NCBI RefSeq assembly: GCF_001458215.1
Contig: NZ_CYTW01000001.1
Location: 1,550,001-1,614,000 of the forward strand
Source: Shimia thalassica
GTDB taxonomy: Bacteria; Pseudomonadota; Alphaproteobacteria; Rhodobacterales; Rhodobacteraceae
DNA length: 64,000 nucleotides
Direction: 5' to 3'
Positions 9,587 to 18,106 of this stretch are shown piece after piece; position 1 is the stretch's first letter; each line of letters starts with the position of its first letter. The position numbers were made by a program, and so were the translations under genes. The notes below the pieces were generated by a model. The model ran no database searches. It was not told the origin of the DNA and saw only the letters and a program-made list of their open reading frames with translations.

Positions 9587-9627
9587 GTCGTCTGGACAGT
9601 TGACCGGCTGCGCCCCATATTACGTGA

Positions 9628-11568
9628 ATGAGCCTACCACCCGGATTCTTGGATGAGTTACGCACCCGCACCAGCCTGACACAGGTGGTGGGGCGCAAAG
9701 TTCTGTGGGATGAACGCAAGTCCAACCAAGGCAAAGGCGATATGTGGTCTCCTTGCCCGTTCCACCAAGAAAAAACTGCATCTTTTCATGTGGATGACAG
9801 GAAAGGGTACTACTATTGCTTTGGCTGTCATGCCAAGGGCGATGCCATAAAATTCGTGCAGGAAACCGAAAACGTCAGCTTCATGGAAGCGATCGAAATT
9901 CTTGCAGGTGAAGCGGGCATGCCGATGCCGGCACGTGATCCGCAAGCCCAGAAAAAAGCAGACAAACGCACGCAGCTTTCCGATGTGATGGAGCAGGCGG
10001 CGCAGTTCTTCCGCCTTCAACTCAAGACAGGGGCAGGGGCGGCCTCGCGAGAGTATCTTGATCGGCGCGGGCTGAACGAACAGGCACGTGACCGGTGGGA
10101 GATCGGCTTTGCTCCGGATGGCTGGCAGGGCCTTTGGGATCACCTCACAGCCAAGGGGGTGTCGCAAGACCTGATCCTCGGATGCGGTCTGGCCAAGGCC
10201 TCGAACAAAGGCAAAAAGCCTTACGATACGTTTCGCAACCGGATTATGTTTCCGATCCGTGATGCGCGAGGGCGCTGCATCGCGTTTGGCGGTCGGGCAA
10301 TGGACCCCAATGACAACGCCAAATACCTGAACAGCCCCGAAACGGAATTGTTCGACAAGGGACGCAGCCTTTATAATCACGCCCCTGCACGCGAGTTCGC
10401 AGGAAAAGGCCAGCCTCTTGTCGTAGCCGAAGGCTATATGGATGTGATCGCGCTGGCCGAAGGCGGTTTCGGGGCCTGTGTTGCCCCGTTGGGAACCGCG
10501 ATCACCGAAAACCAGCTTCAGCTGTTATGGCGTATATCACCCGAACCGATCATTGCCCTGGATGGTGACACTGCGGGTCTGCGCGCTGCGATGCGGTTGA
10601 TTGATCTTACGTTGCCTCTTCTGGAGGCTGGCAAATCCTTGCGGTTTGCGCTGATGCCCGACGGCCAAGACCCTGATGATCTGATCCGCGCCAAAGGGGC
10701 AGGGGCCGTTCAAAAGGTTTTGGATGCTGCCATTCCGATGGTGGATCTGTTGTGGCAACGCGAGACCGAGGGCAAGGTGTTCGACAGCCCCGAACGCAGA
10801 GCCGCGCTGGACAAGGCGTTAAAGCAGAAGATCAAGTTGATCCAGGATCCGTCAATCCGCCAGCACTACGGTGAGGCGATAAAGGAACTGCGCTGGCAGC
10901 TGTTCCGCCCGCAACGTGGTGGCGACAAGCGGGGCGGTTTTAACAGCAAGTGGCAACCCAAACCTGTAGCCAACTCGCAAACCAAGGCGTCCATGTTGGC
11001 GGCGTCTGACCATGCGATTGAACATCGTCTGAGAGAAGCCGTAGTCTTGGCTGTGGTTTTGACTTCGCCAGAGTTGCTCGATGATTTTGATTACGAAATC
11101 GAAAGCATGGACTGTTTTGATGAGCGCAACGCCCGCTTGCGCGATGTTTTGTTGCGTTATGCCAACAGTCCCGATCCCCGTGCCGCCGTTGAGCACGCTT
11201 TGGGCCATGAAGCCGTTGAAAACCTTCTGCGCCATCCCCATGTGGCCATAGCACCCGCCATTCGTCATCCGGACGATAAAGAAATGGCGCGCCTGACCCT
11301 GACCGAAGAACTGGCCAAAATGAAAACCGAGCGCGGATTGAGCGCCGAAATCGCCGAGGCCGAAGAGGATCTTCTCGGGGTAGCTGATGAAGCTGTCACC
11401 TGGAGACTTGGAGAAGCCGCACAGGCCAGAAACCGAGCGCTTCAAAGCCGACAGGAAGACAGTGCCGAATATGAACTGGGCCCGAACGGGGCCTCGATCG
11501 ACAAAGAAGAACGTGCCGCACTCGACGCGTTAATGAAACGAATCGGACTCACCAAACAGCCGGAATGA
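9628..11568 (+). CDS. dnaG: DNA primase
   Basis: A 646-residue primase making RNA primers at the replication fork. The N-terminal CHC2 zinc ribbon is visible (CPFHQEKTASFHV then YYCFGCHAKGDAIKF), followed by the catalytic core with GRAMDPNDNAKYLNSPET and a TOPRIM domain (VVAEGYMDVIAL near residue 262, ALDGDTAGLRAA). A helical C-terminal DnaB-binding region ends the protein. rpoD follows 126 bases later, the usual dnaG-rpoD macromolecular-synthesis order. Confidence 0.97.
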   Translation: MSLPPGFLDELRTRTSLTQVVGRKVLWDERKSNQGKGDMWSPCPFHQEKTASFHVDDRKGYYYCFGCHAKGDAIKFVQETENVSFMEAIEILAGEAGMPMPARDPQAQKKADKRTQLSDVMEQAAQFFRLQLKTGAGAASREYLDRRGLNEQARDRWEIGFAPDGWQGLWDHLTAKGVSQDLILGCGLAKASNKGKKPYDTFRNRIMFPIRDARGRCIAFGGRAMDPNDNAKYLNSPETELFDKGRSLYNHAPAREFAGKGQPLVVAEGYMDVIALAEGGFGACVAPLGTAITENQLQLLWRISPEPIIALDGDTAGLRAAMRLIDLTLPLLEAGKSLRFALMPDGQDPDDLIRAKGAGAVQKVLDAAIPMVDLLWQRETEGKVFDSPERRAALDKALKQKIKLIQDPSIRQHYGEAIKELRWQLFRPQRGGDKRGGFNSKWQPKPVANSQTKASMLAASDHAIEHRLREAVVLAVVLTSPELLDDFDYEIESMDCFDERNARLRDVLLRYANSPDPRAAVEHALGHEAVENLLRHPHVAIAPAIRHPDDKEMARLTLTEELAKMKTERGLSAEIAEAEEDLLGVADEAVTWRLGEAAQARNRALQSRQEDSAEYELGPNGASIDKEERAALDALMKRIGLTKQPE

Positions 11569-11623
11569 CCACGTTTCGGCAACATGGTGATGAAGAAGTA
11601 AAGGAATCAGGGTAAACGGGTTG

Positions 11624-11666
11624 CGAATCAGTCGGTCTCACGATTGATTCGTCTACAAGCGAATCA
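11624..11666 (+). promoter_or_regulatory. Alternative hairpins in the rpoD leader
   Basis: CGAATCA occurs at 11624-11630 and 11660-11666, with its complement TGATTCG at 11645-11651 between them. The middle copy can pair with either flank (14-base or 8-base loop), but not both. The second copy ends 28 bases before the rpoD ATG. Regulatory function is inference. Confidence 0.4.
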
Positions 11667-11694
11667 CCCACAGCCCTTGTTGCAGGAGCACCGC

Positions 11695-13680
11695 ATGGCC
11701 GCCAAAGACACCGACGACCGCAAGCCCGCCGATCAGGACGCCGAAATCTCTCTCGATATGAGCCAGGCCGCCGTCAAAAAGATGATCGCTGAGGCGCGGG
11801 AGAAGGGCTATATCACCTACGATCAGCTGAACCAGGTTCTGCCCCCCGATCAGGTGAGTTCCGAACAGATTGAAGACGTTATGTCTATGCTGTCGGAAAT
11901 GGGCATCAACATCATCGAAGATGAAGAAGCCGAAGAAGAAGAGCAGAAGAATACTGCTCTTGTAGATACATCGTCGAATACACGTGACGTGGCGCTCGGC
12001 TCGGGCACAGCAGAAAAGCTGGACCGTACCGATGACCCCGTTCGCATGTACCTGCGCGAGATGGGCTCTGTCGAACTTTTGAGCCGTGAAGGCGAGATCG
12101 CCATCGCCAAGCGGATCGAAGCAGGCCGCAACACAATGATTGCGGGCCTCTGCGAAAGCCCGCTGACATTCCAGGCGATCACGATCTGGCGCGACGAACT
12201 TTTGTCAGAAGACATTCTGTTGCGTGACGTGATCGATCTTGAAACGACCTTCGGCAACACGATGGGCGAGGACGAAGAGGAAGAGGCACCCGTTGTAGAT
12301 ACCTCCAACGTCAACGCCGCCCCGAAAAAGGAAGACACCGGACCCGAGCTGGACGCTGATGGCAACCCGATCGCCAAAGACGATGACGACGATGAAGACG
12401 AGCAGGCCAACATGTCGCTGGCCGCGATGGAAGCGGCGCTGAAGCCTCGCGTTCTGGAAACTCTCGACCTTATCGCGCGCGACTATGCCCTGTTGTCAGA
12501 CATGCAGGACGTGCGGATCTCGGCCACCCTGAACGAAGACGACACGTTTTCTGACAAGGAAGAAACCAGCTATCAGAAGCTGCGTTCGGAAATCGTTGAG
12601 CTGGTGAATGAACTGCACCTGCACAACAACCGGATCGAAGCCTTGATCGACCAGCTGTACGGCATCAACCGCCGCGTCATGCAGATCGACTCGGCCATGG
12701 TGAAGCTGGCGGATCAGGCGCGGATCAACCGTCGCGAGTTTATCGAAGCCTACCGTGGTCGCGAACTTGATCCGACCTGGTTGGAAGACATGTCTCAAAA
12801 ACCGGGTCGCGGCTGGCAGATGTTCATGGAACGCTCGACAGACAAGGTTGAAGAACTGCGCGCAGATATGGCGCAGGTCGGCACCTATGTTGGTCTGGAT
12901 ATCTCTGAATTCCGCCGCATCGTGCAACAGGTTCAAAAAGGCGAAAAAGAAGCCCGTCAGGCGAAAAAGGAAATGGTCGAGGCCAACCTGCGTCTGGTGA
13001 TCTCGATCGCCAAGAAATACACCAACCGTGGCCTGCAATTCCTTGATCTTATTCAGGAAGGTAACATCGGCCTGATGAAGGCGGTGGACAAGTTCGAATA
13101 CCGTCGCGGCTATAAATTCTCGACCTATGCGACATGGTGGATCCGTCAGGCGATCACCCGTTCGATTGCGGATCAGGCGCGGACAATCCGTATTCCTGTC
13201 CACATGATTGAGACCATCAACAAACTGGTCCGGACCGGACGCCAGATGCTGCACGAGATCGGTCGCGAACCAACGCCGGAAGAACTGGCCGAAAAGCTGC
13301 AAATGCCGCTCGAGAAGGTCCGCAAGGTGATGAAAATCGCCAAAGAGCCGATCTCGCTCGAGACGCCAATCGGTGACGAAGAAGACTCGCAACTGGGTGA
13401 TTTCATCGAGGACAAGAATGCCGTGCTGCCACTCGACAGCGCCATTCAGGAAAACCTCAAGGAAACCACCACCCGCGTTCTGGCGTCGCTTACGCCGCGT
13501 GAAGAGCGTGTCCTGCGGATGCGTTTTGGTATCGGCATGAACACCGACCACACGCTGGAAGAAGTGGGCCAACAGTTTAGCGTGACCCGCGAGCGGATCC
13601 GCCAGATTGAAGCCAAGGCGCTGCGAAAGCTGAAACACCCCAGCCGCAGCCGCAAGTTGCGCAGTTTCCTCGATCAGTGA
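11695..13680 (+). CDS. rpoD: Housekeeping RNA polymerase sigma factor (sigma-70/RpoD)
   Basis: A 661-residue primary sigma factor. Region 1.1 (about residues 20-80: [20 protein letters not shown]) is followed by region 1.2 ([11 protein letters not shown]), a long acidic non-conserved region, region 2 ([38 protein letters not shown]), region 3 and region 4.2 HTH ([20 protein letters not shown]). The C-terminus ends RKLRSFLD plus Q. The ATG at 11695 follows GGAG; an in-frame upstream TTG is unlikely. The stop overlaps the start of the next ORF. Confidence 0.97.
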   Translation: MAAKDTDDRKPADQDAEISLDMSQAAVKKMIAEAREKGYITYDQLNQVLPPDQVSSEQIEDVMSMLSEMGINIIEDEEAEEEEQKNTALVDTSSNTRDVALGSGTAEKLDRTDDPVRMYLREMGSVELLSREGEIAIAKRIEAGRNTMIAGLCESPLTFQAITIWRDELLSEDILLRDVIDLETTFGNTMGEDEEEEAPVVDTSNVNAAPKKEDTGPELDADGNPIAKDDDDDEDEQANMSLAAMEAALKPRVLETLDLIARDYALLSDMQDVRISATLNEDDTFSDKEETSYQKLRSEIVELVNELHLHNNRIEALIDQLYGINRRVMQIDSAMVKLADQARINRREFIEAYRGRELDPTWLEDMSQKPGRGWQMFMERSTDKVEELRADMAQVGTYVGLDISEFRRIVQQVQKGEKEARQAKKEMVEANLRLVISIAKKYTNRGLQFLDLIQEGNIGLMKAVDKFEYRRGYKFSTYATWWIRQAITRSIADQARTIRIPVHMIETINKLVRTGRQMLHEIGREPTPEELAEKLQMPLEKVRKVMKIAKEPISLETPIGDEEDSQLGDFIEDKNAVLPLDSAIQENLKETTTRVLASLTPREERVLRMRFGIGMNTDHTLEEVGQQFSVTRERIRQIEAKALRKLKHPSRSRKLRSFLDQ

Positions 13681-14438
13681 CGGAAATAGAACGTCCACAA
13701 GATAAACTTGAGCGGCACACAAAGTCATACCTAGAGTCGCTCAAGTTAGGTGAAGTTATCGAACAGCCACAGGGGGTGGGGAAATTTCCGGACTTCTCTG
13801 TAAATGGGCGAATTGCCGTTGAAGTAACCTTGTTAGTAGCTCCTCCGAGTGACGGGGCACATAATAGCCCTGACACGGATTTGCCTTCTCTAACGCAGAG
13901 TGTGAAGAACGTCATTGAAGGCGTTAAGATGGTTCACTACGAACGTACTCGGTATGTGGATGTACACTTTTTCTCAATGCCGGACCAGAGAGGCAAAAAA
14001 CCTATTCTAAACGCCCTGAAAACGTTTTTGAATAGATGTGCAGATGAGGGTATTCGGGAAGTTAGAAATCATGAATTGTGTAAGGATGTTGAAGTAGATA
14101 TTTTTGTGGGTGGCAAACGTTGCCGACCCTTTTTGCAAGGTGGGGTGACGGGTGATCATATGGCTGGTTGGTTAGTCGAAGACCTGCTGAGTCAATGCCA
14201 GCATGCGGTTTTGAGAAAAGAAAAAAAGCTTGAGAAATTTGCTGGTCACTATCAAGAATATTGGCTTGCGGTTGGAAGCGCCTTCTCAGTCGGATTACCT
14301 AAAGCAGCATTTTCGCAGTTCGTAGGTTCATTTGATGTGAGGACTAACTTCTCTAAGTTAATACTTATTGATGGAAATCGACCTGAAAACGCAAAGGAAG
14401 TGGTGCTTCCATTGGACAACGGGAATACGCCCTCCTAA
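13677..14438 (+). CDS. Hypothetical protein with a PD-(D/E)XK-nuclease-like motif
   Basis: A 253-residue ORF starting with GTG that overlaps the rpoD stop (GTGA, 13677-13680). No clear Shine-Dalgarno is seen, so reinitiation is likely if it is expressed. The segment [18 protein letters not shown] near residues 36-53 has the strand-turn-strand look of a PD-(D/E)XK nuclease core (PD, then EVT), but Thr replaces the usual Lys. The DNA is clearly AT-richer and uses rarer codons than its neighbours, suggesting recent acquisition. Activity is unproven and the family is not recognised. Confidence 0.6.
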   Translation: MTEIERPQDKLERHTKSYLESLKLGEVIEQPQGVGKFPDFSVNGRIAVEVTLLVAPPSDGAHNSPDTDLPSLTQSVKNVIEGVKMVHYERTRYVDVHFFSMPDQRGKKPILNALKTFLNRCADEGIREVRNHELCKDVEVDIFVGGKRCRPFLQGGVTGDHMAGWLVEDLLSQCQHAVLRKEKKLEKFAGHYQEYWLAVGSAFSVGLPKAAFSQFVGSFDVRTNFSKLILIDGNRPENAKEVVLPLDNGNTPS

Positions 14439-14468
14439 ATAGAAACAAATGAAACTGGTGGGGTTGCG

Positions 14469-14882
14469 ATGAGTAAGCGGTTTTTGTTGGCAACATTTTT
14501 CATTGGCAGTTTTGTCGCTGGTGCGGCAACTGCCCAGTTCGGCTATGTCCCTTGGCGCGTGAACGCCCTTCCGGGCAACGGCAATTTCGAAGTGGTCGAG
14601 GGGCCGGGGGCCGGAAACCAGCGTTACTGGTGTGAGGCGGCGAAATTTGCCCGTGACCGTCTGCGTGTCAGAGGCAACACCCGAATGTATATCATCAATC
14701 CAGAGGGGCGTTCGCAGACGCAGGCGAATTCCTATGGGGTCGGCTTTACCGTCGACCCGTCGCCCGAAGTTCTCGAAGCGGCCAATTCTGCGGGCGGGTA
14801 TTCGGTGTCGATTACCAAGATCGGCTATAACCTCTCTGTCAGCCACTCGCAGAGTTTCTGCGGCGCCAACGTTCTTTTCTGA
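14469..14882 (+). CDS. Secreted hypothetical protein
   Basis: A 137-residue protein with a signal peptide (MSKRFLLATFFIGSFVAGAATA, cleavage after about residue 22). The mature part is rich in Gly, Ser and aromatic residues and has two Cys (RYWCEAAKF and SFCGANVLF) that may pair. Base composition returns to the normal high GC after the preceding AT-rich ORF. No domain recognised; probably periplasmic. Confidence 0.7.
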   Translation: MSKRFLLATFFIGSFVAGAATAQFGYVPWRVNALPGNGNFEVVEGPGAGNQRYWCEAAKFARDRLRVRGNTRMYIINPEGRSQTQANSYGVGFTVDPSPEVLEAANSAGGYSVSITKIGYNLSVSHSQSFCGANVLF

Positions 14883-14962
14883 TCTCTGACGCGACGTTCC
14901 CGTTAGGGCATTCGACAGACCGGCGTTAGCATCTGTGGACTGCGTTTCGGGAGGAGAGCGTT

Positions 14963-15826
14963 ATGGAGAAGAAATACATCGAAGTGTTAGGCCGCCAAAT
15001 GGCCTATGTCGAAATGGGGCAGGGACGCCCGATTGTGTTCCTGCATGGCAATCCGACGTCGTCCTATCTGTGGCGGCATGTGATGCCGGAACTTGCGGGC
15101 ATGGGCCGCTGTATTGCGCCGGATTTGATCGGGATGGGCGACAGTGAGAAACTGCCTGATCCCGGCCCTGACACCTATACTTTCAAAACCCATCAATCCT
15201 TTGTCGAAGGATTTCTTGAGGCGATGGGGCTGTCCGAGGATGTTGTGCTGGTCATTCACGACTGGGGCTCTGCCTTGGGGTTTGATTGGGCCAACAGACA
15301 TGGTGAGGCCATCGCGGGCATCGCCTATATGGAAGGGATTGTTCAACCGGTTCCCAGTTGGGACGATTTCAGCCCTCAAGCCACACCCGTCTTTCAAGGG
15401 TTTCGAAGCGACGCTGGCGAAGGCATGGTTCTGGACAAGAATATGTTTATCGAACGCGTGTTGCCGGGTTCAATCCTGCGCCCGCTGGAAGACGCGGAAA
15501 TGGCAGAATACAGGCGGCCTTTTTTGAACCGCGAAGATCGCTGGCCGACGTTGACTTGGCCAAGACAAATCCCGATTGCGGGGACGCCTGCGGATGTTGT
15601 GGACATTGTTCAATCCTACAGTGACTGGCTTGTGACAAGCCCGGTGCCAAAGCTGTTTGTTAACGCAGAACCTGGTGCTATTTTGGTCGGCAAGGTGCGG
15701 GCGTTCTGCCGGACATGGCCCAACCAGAGCGAAGTCACGGTCAAGGGCAGCCATTTCATTCAAGAAGACTCTGGTCAGGACATCGGACAAGCCATTGCCA
15801 ACTGGATTGAAACGGAAGGTATCTGA
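14963..15826 (+). CDS. dhaA: Haloalkane dehalogenase (HLD-II type alpha/beta hydrolase)
   Basis: A 287-residue alpha/beta hydrolase that should cleave carbon-halogen bonds of alkyl halides to alcohol plus halide. The HGNPTSSYLWR motif supplies oxyanion/halide contacts (N30), the nucleophile elbow is HDWGSALG (D100, halide-binding W101), E124 in AYMEGIV is the acid typical of subfamily II, and GSHFIQEDSG contains the catalytic His. Length is normal. A good Shine-Dalgarno (GGGAGGAG) precedes ATG 14963. Substrate range cannot be read from sequence. Confidence 0.88.
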   Translation: MEKKYIEVLGRQMAYVEMGQGRPIVFLHGNPTSSYLWRHVMPELAGMGRCIAPDLIGMGDSEKLPDPGPDTYTFKTHQSFVEGFLEAMGLSEDVVLVIHDWGSALGFDWANRHGEAIAGIAYMEGIVQPVPSWDDFSPQATPVFQGFRSDAGEGMVLDKNMFIERVLPGSILRPLEDAEMAEYRRPFLNREDRWPTLTWPRQIPIAGTPADVVDIVQSYSDWLVTSPVPKLFVNAEPGAILVGKVRAFCRTWPNQSEVTVKGSHFIQEDSGQDIGQAIANWIETEGI

Positions 15827-15897
15827 CATCTTCCCCAACGGTTAAACCATCGGGTTTGCGCTTTGACCGGGCGCACGGGATCGTTTAGGTCGGGCAT

Positions 15898-16317
15898 ATG
15901 CAAACAGAGTTTTCGATCCCGACCCGTGGCCAAGGCCTTTATGAATTCACATCCGATGTAACCCGTTGGGTTCTGGGCGCCGGAGTGGATCAGGCGTTGT
16001 TAACGCTTTTTGTGCGTCACACGTCGTGCAGTCTTCTTATTCAGGAAAATGCCGACCCGGAGGTTCAAACGGACCTGCGCAATTTCTTTCACCGGCTGGT
16101 GCCACCTACTACTGATCCGCAGATGCGGTATTTGACCCACACCTATGAGGGGCCGGATGACATGCCTGCCCATATCAAGGCGGCCATGATGCCGGTGTCA
16201 CTGTCTATTCCGGTGTCCGGCGGGCGGCCTGTTCTGGGGACGTGGCAGGGCATTTACCTGTTTGAACACAGAAATGCGCCGCACACGAGAGGTGTGACGG
16301 CGCATCTGGGTGCATGA
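15898..16317 (+). CDS. YjbQ family protein (UPF0047)
   Basis: A 139-residue protein matching the small, widely conserved YjbQ/UPF0047 family. Typical segments are LTLFVRHTSCSLLIQENADP near residue 35, a central YEGPDDMPAHIKAAM, and the C-terminal GTWQGIYLFEHR. Members have been reported with weak thiamin-phosphate synthase activity, but the true role is unclear. It stands alone between dhaA and nrdR. Confidence 0.9.
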   Translation: MQTEFSIPTRGQGLYEFTSDVTRWVLGAGVDQALLTLFVRHTSCSLLIQENADPEVQTDLRNFFHRLVPPTTDPQMRYLTHTYEGPDDMPAHIKAAMMPVSLSIPVSGGRPVLGTWQGIYLFEHRNAPHTRGVTAHLGA

Positions 16318-16533
16318 ATAGAAAGGTTTGGAGGGTCTTTCTTGACTCCTAGATGGGCTTTAATGTTGTCCTGCAACAGGGGGAATGCAGGATTTCTTTC
16401 CCCTTTACGGGAGAAAGTCATCATGTAGGGGGCGCATTTCTACTCTACCCAAATGATAGTAGGTTCCCTATAGTGCCTGTGGATAAGTCTCGCGCTCCCC
16501 CAAGGGGCGCACAATACACACGAGGGAGAGACC

Positions 16534-17001
16534 ATGCGCTGCCCGTTTTGCGGAAACATCGATACACAGGTAAAGGATTCTCGGCCAGCTGAGGATCATG
16601 TTTCGATCCGCCGTCGCCGGTTTTGTCCGGCTTGCGGTGGGCGGTTCACAACATACGAACGCGTACAGTTGCGTGATCTGGTTGTTGTAAAGACCAACGG
16701 ACGCCGCGAGGATTTCGACCGAGACAAGCTGGAACGTTCCATCCGGATTTCGATGCAGAAACGTCCGGTCGAGCCGGAACGCATTGACCAGATGATCTCT
16801 GGTATCGTGCGACGGCTGGAAAGCATGGGCGAAACCGATATCCCGTCCAAGACGATCGGCGAGATCGTCATGGAAGCCTTGGCCCGCATCGATACCGTGG
16901 CCTATGTGCGCTTTGCCAGTGTGTATAAAAACTTTCAGGCGGCGGATGATTTCGACAAATTTGTTTCGGAATTGCGCCCGGACTCTGCAACGGAAGAATA
17001 A
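16534..17001 (+). CDS. nrdR: Transcriptional repressor NrdR
   Basis: A 155-residue regulator of ribonucleotide reductase genes. The N-terminal zinc ribbon has C3, C6, C31 and C34 (MRCPFC and FCPAC), followed by the nucleotide-sensing ATP-cone domain ([20 protein letters not shown]). AGGGAGAG precedes the ATG. It begins the riboflavin gene block and is 21 bases upstream of the ribD ATG, a frequent order in proteobacteria. Confidence 0.96.
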   Translation: MRCPFCGNIDTQVKDSRPAEDHVSIRRRRFCPACGGRFTTYERVQLRDLVVVKTNGRREDFDRDKLERSIRISMQKRPVEPERIDQMISGIVRRLESMGETDIPSKTIGEIVMEALARIDTVAYVRFASVYKNFQAADDFDKFVSELRPDSATEE

Positions 17002-17022
17002 GCCCTGTCGGATCAACGGTAT

Positions 17023-18090
17023 ATGGCGCTGGCCCTGCAATTGGGGCGGCGCGGTCAGGGACGGACCTGGCCCAATCCATCTGTGGGATGTGTTCTTGTA
17101 AACGAAGGCCGGATTGTCGGGCGTGGCTGGACCAAACCCGGTGGGCGACCGCACGCCGAAACCGAGGCCCTCGCGCAAGCAGGGCGCGCGGCGCGCGGTG
17201 CGACGGCCTATGTCACGTTAGAGCCTTGCGCCCATCACGGCAAAACGCCACCCTGTTCCCAAGCTTTGATTAATGCCGGAGTGGCCAAGGTGGTCGCCGC
17301 GATTGAAGACAGCGACGCACGTGTGTCTGGACAGGGATTTGCGATGCTGCGCGAGGCAGGTATCGAGGTTGAAACTGGGCTGCTTGCGGATCAGGCGGCT
17401 TATGATCTCCAAGGGTTCTTTCTCAAAACGGAACAGGGTCGCCCGTTTCTGACACTGAAGCTGGCCAATTCTCTGGATGGGCGCATTGCGACATCGACCG
17501 GTGAAAGCCAATGGATCACCGGCCCTGACGCCCGACGGATGGTGCACGCCATGCGGGCGCGCCACGATGCCGTTATGGTCGGCGGAGGCACCGCCCGGGC
17601 AGATGATCCCTCTTTGACCGTGCGCGGGATCGGCACATCGCATCAGCCCATTCGCGTTGTTGTCTCGCGTCGTCTTGATTTGCCGTTGATGAGCACGCTG
17701 GCCCGTACCGCAAACGAGGTGCCGGTCTGGATTGCCCACGGCCATGATGCCGATCCGATGCTTGTCGAAAGCTGGAAAGGTATCGGTGCAACGCTTTTGC
17801 CCTGTGACTCTGATGGTGGACATCTGTCGGTGGTGTCGGTGCTAAAAGCACTTGGCGCCCAAGGGCTGACGCGCGTGTTCTGCGAAGGGGGCGGTGCTTT
17901 GGCAGCTTCTTTGCTGGCGGCGGATATGGTCGACGAATTGATCACCTTCGAGGCTGGTCTCGCGATTGGTGCAGAAGGGTATCCGGCAATCGGCGCAATG
18001 GGCCTTAATCATCTCGCACAAGCCCCGCGCCTCAAGCTGATGTCCCACCAACGTGTTGGTGCAGACCTCATGGCTGTTTGGCGGCGTTAA
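17023..18090 (+). CDS. ribD: Bifunctional diaminohydroxyphosphoribosylaminopyrimidine deaminase/reductase
   Basis: A 355-residue enzyme for the second and third steps of riboflavin synthesis. The deaminase zinc site is HAE (44-46) with PCAHHGKTPPC (68-78); the reductase domain begins near residue 145 (FLTLKLANSLDGRIATSTGESQWITG). ATG 17023 lacks a clear Shine-Dalgarno, and an in-frame CTG at 17005 would add LSDQRY, which resembles the N-terminus of relatives; the true start is therefore uncertain by six residues. It ends tail-to-tail with kpsC, 16 bases apart. Confidence 0.94.
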   Translation: MALALQLGRRGQGRTWPNPSVGCVLVNEGRIVGRGWTKPGGRPHAETEALAQAGRAARGATAYVTLEPCAHHGKTPPCSQALINAGVAKVVAAIEDSDARVSGQGFAMLREAGIEVETGLLADQAAYDLQGFFLKTEQGRPFLTLKLANSLDGRIATSTGESQWITGPDARRMVHAMRARHDAVMVGGGTARADDPSLTVRGIGTSHQPIRVVVSRRLDLPLMSTLARTANEVPVWIAHGHDADPMLVESWKGIGATLLPCDSDGGHLSVVSVLKALGAQGLTRVFCEGGGALAASLLAADMVDELITFEAGLAIGAEGYPAIGAMGLNHLAQAPRLKLMSHQRVGADLMAVWRR

Positions 18091-18106
18091 ATTCGTAGTG
18101 GGCCGA

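Noticed and set aside
12496..13728. Long minus-strand reading frame opposite rpoD
   Set aside because: It mirrors a high-GC gene with strong sigma-70 motifs on the other strand, and its translation shows no recognisable domain. Similar antisense frames oppose the kps genes (19878-21314), ribB/ribH (24589-26040), pepF (38190-39515) and the helicase (42778-44097).
16353..16592. Short plus-strand ORF before nrdR
   Set aside because: It overlaps the nrdR start in another frame and has no ribosome site or recognisable sequence.
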